A DNA stretch of 19,138 bases, from positions 1-19,138 of the forward strand of contig DJSH01000059.1 of assembly GCA_002440225.1 (NCBI GenBank). The letters run 5' to 3'. Position numbers and translations under genes: made by a program. This document shows, one piece after another, positions 1 through 6,201 of this stretch. Position 1 is the first letter of the stretch, and each line of letters starts with the position of its first letter. This DNA is from Candidatus Segatella violae (GTDB lineage: Bacteria > Bacteroidota > Bacteroidia > Bacteroidales > Bacteroidaceae). The notes under the pieces were generated by a model, which saw only the letters and a program-made list of their open reading frames with translations, was not told the DNA's origin and searched no databases.

Positions 1-54
1 TAACGGAATAATTCCTCTTTTTGAGGGGTAAAATGACGGAATTTTTCCTAAATA

Positions 55-86
55 TTTGCACAATACGTTGAAATTCAGTATATTTG
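55..86 (+). promoter_or_regulatory. Bacteroidetes promoter of the DUF4143 ATPase gene
   Basis: TTTG at 55-58 and TATATTTG at 79-86 are separated by 20 bases, which matches the -33/-7 consensus of the Bacteroidetes primary sigma factor (TTTG, 19-21 nt, TAnnTTTG). Transcription would begin near 92-94, giving a leader of about 17 nt before the ATG at 110. The word TATTTGCA occurs at both boxes. Confidence 0.6.
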
Positions 87-109
87 CAACCAGTAAATAA
101 GATAGAATT

Positions 110-1492
110 ATGTTAGAACGTAAATTTACCCAAACTTTGGAGAACTTTCTTCTCCGTGAGCCTCGAAAGATACTGTTGGTCAATGGTGCCAGACAGATAG
201 GAAAATCGTATTTGATAAGATACGTGGGCAAGAAGCTGTTCAAGCATTTTGTGGAGATAAACCTCAAGGCGGATCAAGAGGGAGATGGCATCTTTGCCAC
301 AGTTAAGAGCAAGGATGATTTTTATTTGCAGTTGGGGGCGATGGCTGGTAATAACCTGGGAACCAAAGAAGACACCCTTGTCTTTCTGGATGAGATACAG
401 AGTTATCCGCATCTGATGACCATGCTTAAGTTCCTCAACGAGGATGGCAAGTATCGTTATATCGCCAGTGGCTCACAACTCGGAGTCGCTTTGGCGCAAA
501 CCCCTTCTGTTCCTATCGGAAGTGTCGCCATCCAGCAAATGTACCCTTTGGATTTCGAGGAATTCTTATGGGCGATGGGCTGTGGAAAGGAAGCTGTGGA
601 GGCGATGCGCCAAAAGTTTATAGCCAAGGAATCCTTGAATGATTCCATGCACAACTATATGCTTCAGCAGTTCAAGACTTATCTCTTGGTGGGCGGAATG
701 CCCGATGCCATCAATAAGTTCTTGGAGAATAGAAATATCGTGCAAGTTCGTGCCATTCAGCGAGATATTCATGCTCTTTACAAGATAGATGCCTCGCAAT
801 ATGATGGGGCGAAGAAATTGGTGATTCGCAAGATATATGACATGATTCCTTCCAATATGGAGAACAAGAAGAAGCGCATCATCGTAAAGAATATAGAAGG
901 CTTGAAGGCGCATAAGCAATTTAGCGACTATGCCGAGGAATTTGAATATCTCACCAATTCGGGTATTGCCTTGGCTGTTCAAGCCATCAGCAATCCTGCT
1001 TTTCCGCTTGCAGAGTTGGAAAGCAAGAATTTGCTGAAGCTGTATCTGAGCGATGTAGGGTTGTTGACCAATCTGTTGTATGGTACCAATATCAATGCCG
1101 TGTTGAAAGATGAGCGGAGCGTGAACTTGGGTGCAGTGTATGAGTCGGTTATCGCCCAGGAACTTCATGCCCATGGCTTTGCGCTTCATTATTACGACAA
1201 CAAACAAAAGGGAGAGGTGGATTATCTCATAGATGACTATCGCCATTTGACCGTTCTTCCTTTGGAGATTAAGTCGGGCAAGGACTATACCGTTCATAGT
1301 GCCTTGGACAAGTTTTTGGCTACCCCTGAATACCATATCCATGAGGCAGTGGTGCTGAGCAATGAACAACGGGTTTATCAACAGGAGGGCATCACTTATA
1401 TGCCTATTTACTATAGTATGTTCTTTGAGAACAACAAGGTAGTGGATGAGGCGGAATTTGTGATACCGGAGATTGAAATGCCGAAGATGTGA
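110..1492 (+). CDS. AAA_14/DUF4143 family ATP-binding protein
   Basis: A 460-residue protein of the AAA_14 + DUF4143 family. The Walker A loop is at residues 26-33 (GARQIGKS) and the Walker B strand at 91-95 (VFLDE), followed by a sensor-like segment with SGS near 120. The C-terminal DUF4143 part has the PD-(D/E)XK-like signature, with E369 and D371 and then E386-I-K388, so a nuclease-like fold is likely. Length and domain order are normal for the family and no frameshift is seen. The start is placed at 110, about 17 nt after the expected transcription start. These proteins are abundant in Prevotella genomes and their cellular role is not established; defence or mobile-element functions have been proposed. 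The family assignment is firm, the function is not. Confidence 0.9.
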   Translation: MLERKFTQTLENFLLREPRKILLVNGARQIGKSYLIRYVGKKLFKHFVEINLKADQEGDGIFATVKSKDDFYLQLGAMAGNNLGTKEDTLVFLDEIQSYPHLMTMLKFLNEDGKYRYIASGSQLGVALAQTPSVPIGSVAIQQMYPLDFEEFLWAMGCGKEAVEAMRQKFIAKESLNDSMHNYMLQQFKTYLLVGGMPDAINKFLENRNIVQVRAIQRDIHALYKIDASQYDGAKKLVIRKIYDMIPSNMENKKKRIIVKNIEGLKAHKQFSDYAEEFEYLTNSGIALAVQAISNPAFPLAELESKNLLKLYLSDVGLLTNLLYGTNINAVLKDERSVNLGAVYESVIAQELHAHGFALHYYDNKQKGEVDYLIDDYRHLTVLPLEIKSGKDYTVHSALDKFLATPEYHIHEAVVLSNEQRVYQQEGITYMPIYYSMFFENNKVVDEAEFVIPEIEMPKM

Positions 1493-1509
1493 TTTTTACA
1501 TAATATAAT

Positions 1510-1537
1510 AGAACCTGTAAACAGGCACAGTTCTTTT
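1510..1537 (+). terminator. Weak intrinsic terminator after the DUF4143 ATPase
   Basis: AGAACCTGT (1510-1518) pairs with ACAGTTCT (1527-1534) as eight base pairs with one bulged C and an 8-nt loop, followed by a short T run (1534-1537). It lies 18 bases after the stop codon. The stem and the U-tract are both short, so efficiency is doubtful. Confidence 0.4.
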
Positions 1538-1663
1538 GCGAGATACCACTTGCGTGCGTTGTGTCTTGCATTTGGAGGAAGACTTACCTATTGGTGAACA
1601 ATACTCGGATATGTTGAGAAGGCTAATCGATGCTCAATAAGTCTTCTCAATATATAGTAGAAG

Positions 1664-1696
1664 TCTTCGGAAAATATAGAATATGTCTTCCGAAGA
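1664..1696. repeat. 9-bp perfect inverted repeat
   Basis: TCTTCGGAA (1664-1672) and TTCCGAAGA (1688-1696) are perfect inverted copies with a 15-base loop. No T run follows on either side, so it is not an obvious terminator. It is the first of several inverted repeats in the gene-free stretch 1493-2259. Confidence 0.6.
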
Positions 1697-1711
1697 TGTA
1701 GCTTTGTCGGT

Positions 1712-1800
1712 CGCCCAACAGCTGATGTGCGCTTGCATAACAGCTGTTGGGCGGTTGGAAAACAGCTGTTGTGCAAGCATCACTCGGCTGTTGTGCGATG
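1712..1800. repeat. Cluster of CAACAGCTG/CAGCTGTTG inverted repeats
   Basis: CGCCCAACAGCTG (1712-1724) and CAGCTGTTGGGCG (1741-1753) form a perfect 13-bp inverted repeat with a 16-base loop. The self-palindrome AACAGCTGTT follows at 1761-1770, and a related GGCTGTTG is near 1786. The flanking words GCTTGCA (in the first loop) and TGCAAGC (after the third copy) also form an inverted pair, so several alternative cruciforms or hairpins are possible. No ORF here looks coding. It resembles an extragenic repeat unit; copies elsewhere in the genome would confirm this. Confidence 0.6.
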
Positions 1801-1847
1801 AGTTTATTTTCTAGCAAGCCAATATTTCCTAAAATGTTGGTTAAAAG

Positions 1848-1879
1848 TTTGCTTGTCTCAATTCTTTTCATTACTTTTG
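1848..1879 (+). promoter_or_regulatory. Bacteroidetes promoter inside the intergenic region
   Basis: TTTG at 1848-1851, a 20-base spacer and TACTTTTG at 1872-1879 fit the Bacteroidetes -33/-7 consensus as well as any promoter in this window. No convincing ORF follows for almost 400 bases. The sequence downstream is rich in stems instead, so the promoter probably drives a non-coding RNA or a long leader. Confidence 0.5.
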
Positions 1880-1885
1880 CACTTG

Positions 1886-2220
1886 TCATTCTGCGGATTG
1901 CTGGCGATGAGTCGCTGGCGTGAATCCAAGGCTTGGCCTATTTTTGAGAAAGGCGTTCATAACGTTTTCTTCTGACCTTTTCGAAAATTAGGGACTTTCG
2001 AATTTTAATGTTCAGAGGGAGATGGCAAATGGACGTCTACCCATATCGTGTATTTACACGGCACAGGTGCGCCCTTTCGTAAGGAAGGGTGTGCTTTGTG
2101 CTATCGTATATACTCTATTTGGCGTAGGCATCTGTTGCTTCTTATCCTTGACATTAAAAGGTCCCCTAATACCTCGAAAGGCAAGGATAATGAAGTGATG
2201 GTTCCTACGCCTTTTCTTTT
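1886..2220 (+). ncRNA. Candidate structured RNA ending in a long hairpin and T-rich tract
   Basis: A promoter-to-terminator interval without a credible ORF. Hairpin A (2050-2113) has a 12-bp stem 2067-2078/2083-2094 (three G-U pairs) capped by a GTAA (GNRA) tetraloop, then GCACA/TGTGC (2061-2065/2097-2101), then 2050-2057/2106-2113 with one mismatch. Hairpin B (2121-2211) pairs GGCGTAGG with CCTACGCC, CATC with GATG, CTTC with GAAG and TTATCCTTG with CAAGGATAA, 25 pairs in all, and is followed by TTTTCTTTT. A smaller imperfect hairpin spans about 1946-1972. I found none of the conserved words of RNase P RNA, tmRNA or SRP RNA. It could be an independent RNA (a 6S-like Bacteroidales RNA is one possibility) or a leader/attenuator of the methyltransferase gene. 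The 5' end is inferred from the promoter. Confidence 0.42.
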
Positions 2221-2250
2221 GGATAGTCAAGAAGATTTTCATATTTCTAT

Positions 2251-2282
2251 TTTCTATAAATGGAGCCTGTAGAGTATATTTG
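2251..2282 (+). promoter_or_regulatory. Possible promoter overlapping the start of the methyltransferase ORF
   Basis: TATATTTG at 2275-2282 is a perfect TAnnTTTG element. Twenty bases upstream is TTTC (2251-2254), one base off the -33 consensus. Transcription from it would start near 2289-2291, so the ATG at 2260 would be untranscribed and the in-frame ATG at 2293 would be almost leaderless. Confidence 0.35.
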
Positions 2283-4911
2283 TGCTAGAAGAATGATTAG
2301 ATTCACTTTAGAGGCAGATGTTGATGATTTTGTTAAAAATCAACTCAAAAATCTGGGATTGAATAAGTTAGAAGATTTCAATGAAAAATCTTCAATGTCT
2401 TCTTATTTAAAAGATGCATTGAAAGGCGCAGCTAAAACCGAAAAGAAAGCCAATTATGGACAGCCTGATTTCACAATTGAAAAATATTCAATTCCTGTGA
2501 TAATAGAAGACAAACTTCGTAATGATAAATTAGTGGCCAAATCTCGTTTGGGGTTAAAGACTGATGAAAAGTCGGTGAAAGACTATGCTGTTAATGGAGC
2601 GGTGTATTATGCTCAAAAAATAATTGCGTCTAAGAAATATCAAGAAGCTGTTGCTATAGGTATTTCAGGTGAAAGTAAGGAGGAAATTCGAGTGATGGTT
2701 TATTATGTATTTTCACCATCAATTGAACCAAAATATATGGCTTCTTACAAAAAATTGAATTTCTTGCAAAACAATGCAAGTTTTTCTGCTTTTTATAAAG
2801 ATGCGACAATTACTGATGAAGAGCGTCATGCGATCTTGATAAAATCACGTGATGGTATATTGCGTGAAGCAAAGAGACTAAACAAGTTGATGAACAATTT
2901 TAATATTGGTGTTGAACAGCGAGTTGTATATGTCTCTGGTATGCTGTTGTCTATGCAGGATGTTGTGGATAAAGAGGGCAATCTTGTTGATTGCGGATTA
3001 ACTCCTGAAGATTTGAAGGGCATTTTTACGGAACAAAATCGAGATTCTGTTATTGTAATAAATCATGTTCAAGAATTTTTGGACCAGAAAGATATAGCTT
3101 TGGATAAAAAGCATATAATGATCGAGCAGTTTAAAAATTCTATTTCGTTAGATGCGAGTCGTGATCAAACTGTTGCTTTGGATGATTTGGTTGCTGATAT
3201 TCTGAAAATGGATTCTTCGGTGACGAAACAGGTGTTTGCTTTTTTATATAAGTATGTTTTCTTGGCGATTGATATGACCCAAGGTGCATTGGATATTATG
3301 GCAGAAATGTATTCTACATTTTTGAAGTATGCCTTAAGTGATGGCGCATCTTTGGGGAAAGTCTTGACACCTCCTTATATAACAAGTTTGATGGCAAGAA
3401 TTTTAGACATAGACATGGAGTCAAAGGTGATGGATTTGGCGACAGGTTCTGCGGCATTTTTGGTTGCAGCAATGGATATGATGGTTAATGATGCTAATAC
3501 AAAGTTAGGAAAGAATACAACAATAGCCAATGATGCAATTGCAAAGATAAAAAAAGAGAATCTTTTAGGAGTAGAAGTTGATGCAAAGATGTATACTTTG
3601 GCAGCGGCGAACATGATTCTAAGAGGTGACGGTAGCTCCAATATTATCAAGGCGGACTCTTTTACCACGCCTAAATCTGTATTTAAACAATTTGGTGCGA
3701 GTAAATTGTTATTGAATCCCCCTTTTTCTTATGAAGACTTTGGCCTTCCATTTTTTGAATTTGGGTTGGATAATATGGAGAAAGGAGGCTTGGGGGCAGT
3801 TATTGTTCAGGATTCTGCAGGCTCAGGAAAAGCAAAGAACACAACGCAACGTATATTGAAAAAGCATACTATGGTGGCTAGTATAAAAATGCCTATGGAT
3901 TTGTTTATTCCAAATGCGATAGTTCAAACAAGTATCTATGTTTTTAAGGCTAAGATACCTCATAATTTTAGTTTGGATTTAGTTCGTTTTTTGGACTTTA
4001 GAAATGATGGATACAAACGTACTAAAAGATGCATAAAGGATGTGGATAGTCCGATAGAGCGTTATGAAGATATGTATTTGCTTTACAAATTGGGACGTAG
4101 TGCAGTAAAGAATTCTAAGTTTCATGGCTCCTTATGGTCTGTTGATGATGTATTTTGTGAGGATACAATTTCTAAAGAAGGGGATGATTGGAATTTCGAG
4201 AAACATATAGAACATAAGACAGAACGTACAGAAACAGATTTTAAACAATCCATAAAAGAACAGTTTGCTTGGGATTTGAAAAATCAAATTTATAATGCTC
4301 CAATTGACATTGTAAAAAAGATAGGAAAGCCATTTGCCATGAAGAGAATGCGCGTAAAGGATTTGTTTGAGATAAAAAATGCAACCCCTTCTTATGATAA
4401 AGGGGATTTAGTGAAAAGTGTGGATAATGTTGAGAGTTTTGATTACATAACACGTACAGCAGAAAATCGAGGTATTTGTGATGTCTCTGGTTTTATGGGT
4501 ACTGATGGTTTGCAAGAGGCTGGCTCTTTTAGCTTGGGATTAATGCAGATGGTATTTTTCTATCGATATCGAAAATGGTATGCTGGTCAATTTGTTAAAG
4601 TCATAACATGTAAAGATGTTGGCGTAAGTGTGGATGCAAAGTTGTATTTAGAAACAGTTCTGAATGGATTGACGAATAAGTTGCTTTCAGTTTTGGTCAG
4701 AGATGTTGAAAAAACATTTTTGGAGTCTGAAATTGTGTTGCCTGTGACAAAGACTAATCAAGTAGATTATGATTGGATGGAAAGTTACGTAAAAGAAGGA
4801 AAACGTCAGTTGGTAGGTGCTTTAATTCCAAACTTAGGGACATTGGGAACTTCCTATATCTTTCATGATAAGCAAGATTATGGTATAGCGGCAGAACCTT
4901 CCATTCAATAA
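2260..4911 (+). CDS. Single-chain Type IIG-like restriction-modification enzyme (nuclease + N6-adenine methyltransferase + TRD)
   Basis: The longest reading is 883 residues from 2260; an in-frame ATG at 2293 (MIRFTLEAD) is an alternative and perhaps better start. Residues about 15-110 resemble the N-terminal nuclease of Type I R subunits, with P69-D70 and E83-D84-K85 spaced as PD-(D/E)XK. The centre is a gamma-class N6-adenine methyltransferase: TPPY at 370-373, the SAM-binding motif DLATGSAAFL at 392-401 (a variant of DPACGSGGFL) and the catalytic NPPF at 486-489. From about residue 697 to the end is an S-subunit-like target recognition domain with the block WYAGQF at 773-778. Nuclease, methyltransferase and one TRD in one chain is the Type IIG/MmeI-like plan, so it would both cut and methylate one asymmetric site. 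The gene is visibly richer in A and T than its neighbours, which suggests transfer. No helicase or second S gene is nearby. Confidence 0.85.
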   Translation: MEPVEYICARRMIRFTLEADVDDFVKNQLKNLGLNKLEDFNEKSSMSSYLKDALKGAAKTEKKANYGQPDFTIEKYSIPVIIEDKLRNDKLVAKSRLGLKTDEKSVKDYAVNGAVYYAQKIIASKKYQEAVAIGISGESKEEIRVMVYYVFSPSIEPKYMASYKKLNFLQNNASFSAFYKDATITDEERHAILIKSRDGILREAKRLNKLMNNFNIGVEQRVVYVSGMLLSMQDVVDKEGNLVDCGLTPEDLKGIFTEQNRDSVIVINHVQEFLDQKDIALDKKHIMIEQFKNSISLDASRDQTVALDDLVADILKMDSSVTKQVFAFLYKYVFLAIDMTQGALDIMAEMYSTFLKYALSDGASLGKVLTPPYITSLMARILDIDMESKVMDLATGSAAFLVAAMDMMVNDANTKLGKNTTIANDAIAKIKKENLLGVEVDAKMYTLAAANMILRGDGSSNIIKADSFTTPKSVFKQFGASKLLLNPPFSYEDFGLPFFEFGLDNMEKGGLGAVIVQDSAGSGKAKNTTQRILKKHTMVASIKMPMDLFIPNAIVQTSIYVFKAKIPHNFSLDLVRFLDFRNDGYKRTKRCIKDVDSPIERYEDMYLLYKLGRSAVKNSKFHGSLWSVDDVFCEDTISKEGDDWNFEKHIEHKTERTETDFKQSIKEQFAWDLKNQIYNAPIDIVKKIGKPFAMKRMRVKDLFEIKNATPSYDKGDLVKSVDNVESFDYITRTAENRGICDVSGFMGTDGLQEAGSFSLGLMQMVFFYRYRKWYAGQFVKVITCKDVGVSVDAKLYLETVLNGLTNKLLSVLVRDVEKTFLESEIVLPVTKTNQVDYDWMESYVKEGKRQLVGALIPNLGTLGTSYIFHDKQDYGIAAEPSIQ

Positions 4912-4924
4912 TAAACATGATAAG

Positions 4925-5011
4925 ATGAATACTCTTTATGGTATGTTTCTGGAAATTGATAAAACAGCCTTTGGTTTTCCTTCTGATAGGGAAGATGAAC
5001 CACTATGGTAA
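4925..5011 (+). pseudogene. 28-codon ORF directly after the methyltransferase, probable gene remnant
   Basis: An ATG 13 bases after the methyltransferase stop opens a 28-residue frame (MNTLYGMFLEID, ending DEPLW) closed by TAA at 5009-5011. Its composition is protein-like, and its position suggests either the surviving N-terminus of a second subunit, for example an S/TRD gene, or a tiny accompanying ORF. The sequence after it breaks into inverted repeats with no continuation in any frame that looks coding. I do not recognise the peptide. Low confidence that it is translated. Confidence 0.3.
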
Positions 5012-5106
5012 TAATGGAATAGATAATGGTGGTGGCTATCAATTGCATCTCTACACGCAAGAGTTTACAACGCTAGTTGCCAAAATCCATCTCCCGACTT
5101 TTCCTA

Positions 5107-5171
5107 CACTGTCTGGCGAGGAAAGGCAGCCTGTCAAGCCGAGACAGGATGACTTTCATCGCCAGACAGTG
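5107..5171. repeat. Nested inverted repeat, 13-bp outer arms
   Basis: CACTGTCTGGCGA (5107-5119) and TCGCCAGACAGTG (5159-5171) are perfect inverted copies. The 39-base interior has its own small hairpin, CCTGTC pairing with GACAGG. It could serve as a terminator-like structure after the methyltransferase gene, but no T run follows. Confidence 0.6.
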
Positions 5172-5177
5172 AGAAGT

Positions 5178-5203
5178 ACTTCCCGATGGAGTTTTCGGGA
5201 AGT
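5178..5203. repeat. 9-bp inverted repeat, possible terminator
   Basis: ACTTCCCGA (5178-5186) and TCGGGAAGT (5195-5203) form a perfect stem with an 8-base loop. A pyrimidine-rich stretch (TTCCTCTTCTTTATTC) follows on the + strand. It lies only 6 bases after the preceding nested repeat. It is a plausible but weak intrinsic terminator for the + strand. Confidence 0.45.
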
Positions 5204-5259
5204 TTCCTCTTCTTTATTCATAGTTCGGGAGACCTTTCTCCTGCATCCGATTATCGCTT

Positions 5260-5491
5260 GAGACCGCACACCGCACAGAAGTACACATAACTTGCTGTAT
5301 TGCAATATGTTTACCCTTGTGCGGTGCTTACAACAGACCGCACAGGCACCGCACAAGACTGCACGCATTTCAGAGCCTTCGGAAGCCTGTGCTGTTTTTG
5401 TGCGGTCTCCGTGCGGTGTGTTGATGGTACCGCACTCTGCAATAGCTTGAATAATAGCTAGTTATGCTATACTTGTGCGGTGTGCGGTCTC
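5260..5491. repeat. Array of ten GTGCGGT/ACCGCAC words forming multiple inverted repeats
   Basis: ACCGCAC occurs at 5263, 5270, 5337, 5348 and 5429, and its complement GTGCGGT at 5319, 5400, 5411, 5475 and 5482. The outermost pairs form a perfect 18-bp inverted repeat (5260-5277 against 5474-5491). Inside, 5316-5327 is a perfect 12-bp inverted copy of 5346-5357, and 5335-5344 a 10-bp inverted copy of 5399-5408. The balance of five copies per orientation and the multiple alternative pairings point to a cruciform-forming element, a cluster of protein binding sites or a non-autonomous repeat. No ORF across it looks functional. Confidence 0.75.
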
Positions 5492-5637
5492 TGAAGCATT
5501 TTCCATATAGGCATTGCATGGATAGTGAAGCCATCCTGATGGATTTCTTCCTCTTCGTCCATGGTAATGATGTATAATTGAGAACTATTAACTTTGTCTT
5601 GTAGTTTGGCACAGATGTTCTCCAAAGAGAATATCAT
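5467..5637 (-). CDS. Hypothetical 56-aa protein, probably 3'-truncated by the repeat array
   Basis: Reading the minus strand from the ATG at 5637 gives 56 residues starting MIFSLENICAKL, with an acidic run DEEEE at residues 27-31 and a stop at 5467-5469. The first 48 or so residues look coding. The last residues (RPHTAQV) are read from the outer GTGCGGT arm, so the original C-terminus has probably been replaced by the repeat. A promoter-like pair lies upstream at 5677-5708. I do not recognise the family. It may be the N-terminal relic of a longer protein or a genuine small protein. Confidence 0.42.
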   Translation of the reverse strand: MIFSLENICAKLQDKVNSSQLYIITMDEEEEIHQDGFTIHAMPIWKMLQRPHTAQV

Positions 5638-5676
5638 GCAAGTATCTTTAATAGCTTTATTTCATCTATTTGGGTG

Positions 5677-5708
5677 CAAATATGCAAAAAAATCCCCTAT
5701 AAAGGAAA
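5677..5708 (-). promoter_or_regulatory. Possible minus-strand promoter for the 56-aa ORF
   Basis: On the minus strand TTTC (5705-5708), a 20-base spacer and CATATTTG (5677-5684) each differ by one base from the Bacteroidetes boxes. The -33 box sits inside the first of the three 33-bp-phased palindromic words, so those words could act as operators. Confidence 0.3.
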
Positions 5709-5774
5709 GAAATGGACTAAATGTTTCCTTTATAGGGGAAACTTTTCTTGCTTTTCTTTCCTTTATAGGGGAAA
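5691..5774. repeat. Three copies of TTTCCTTTATAGGGGAAA at 33-bp spacing
   Basis: The 18-base word is at 5724-5741 and 5757-5774 on the + strand and, inverted with two end mismatches, at 5691-5708. All three registers are exactly 33 bases apart, close to three turns of B-DNA. Each word has partly palindromic ends (TTTCC/GGAAA). A degraded fourth copy may follow at about 5783. The set sits between the MmcQ gene stop and the 56-aa ORF. Confidence 0.7.
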
Positions 5775-5789
5775 ATAAGACTTTTCCTT

Positions 5790-6164
5790 TTATAATGATA
5801 TATACTTCTCCCTTGCTGCCTTGGGTAGTTTGCTGATGATGAGATGATAGGATTCCTTGATCCATTCCTCCACCAGTTCAGGTTCCAGTTGCTCGTAATA
5901 TATATCACTCCAGTGTCGCTTGTTCCAATGGAAGGCAGGCTGCACAGCCTCGTATTGGTCGCGCAGTTCCTCGTTTCTCTCAGGCGAGAGCTTACAGGCG
6001 AATCTTGACATGCCGTCTTTCATATCGTATCTGCCTCCACCCAACCAGAGGCAAACGAATATCTTCCCCTCTACACGAAAGGTGATGATGTCATCGCCGA
6101 AAGGCTGGTCTTCGGTAACGCTGGGCAATGACAGAATGTATTGTCTTACTTCTTCAATATTCAT
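5790..6164 (-). CDS. MmcQ/YjbR family protein
   Basis: A 124-residue protein of the MmcQ/YjbR (CyaY-like fold) family, recognised from the N-terminal helix MNIEEVRQYILSLP, the segment EDQPFGDDIITFRVEGKIF and the later HWNKRHWSDIYY block. The length is standard for the family (about 110-125). Family members are described as DNA-binding-like proteins from their fold, but no specific cellular role is settled. The ATG lies 37 bases after the stop of the decayed ATPase gene on the same strand, so it may once have been co-transcribed with it. The coding sequence is intact. Confidence 0.88.
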   Translation of the reverse strand: MNIEEVRQYILSLPSVTEDQPFGDDIITFRVEGKIFVCLWLGGGRYDMKDGMSRFACKLSPERNEELRDQYEAVQPAFHWNKRHWSDIYYEQLEPELVEEWIKESYHLIISKLPKAAREKYISL

Positions 6165-6201
6165 AATTGTTTCTTCTTTAATTTGTCATCATAATCCTTT
6201 A

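Noticed and set aside
566..1381. A 271-codon minus-strand open frame inside the DUF4143 gene
   Set aside because: It is antisense to an intact, clearly recognisable ATPase gene, and its product has no family-like features.
1886..2220. RNase P RNA, tmRNA or SRP RNA
   Set aside because: The length suits RNase P RNA, but the conserved words (for example GAGGAAAGTCC and ACAGAA), a tmRNA acceptor end or the SRP GGAAGCAG-type loop were not found.
2048..2272. A 74-codon + strand frame in the structured region upstream of the methyltransferase
   Set aside because: It runs through both large hairpins with no protein-like composition and overlaps the promoter box. The base-pairing explains the sequence better than coding.
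4938..5261. A 107-codon + strand frame after the methyltransferase
   Set aside because: It crosses two unrelated inverted repeats and overlaps the better 28-codon frame starting at 4925. Its composition is not protein-like.
5260..5491. CRISPR array
   Set aside because: The repeated word is only 7 bases, appears in both orientations and has irregular spacing. There are no repeat-spacer units and no cas genes.
5467..5791. An insertion sequence carrying a transposase
   Set aside because: Inverted repeats are present, but no transposase-like frame lies between or beside them and no flanking target duplication was recognised.
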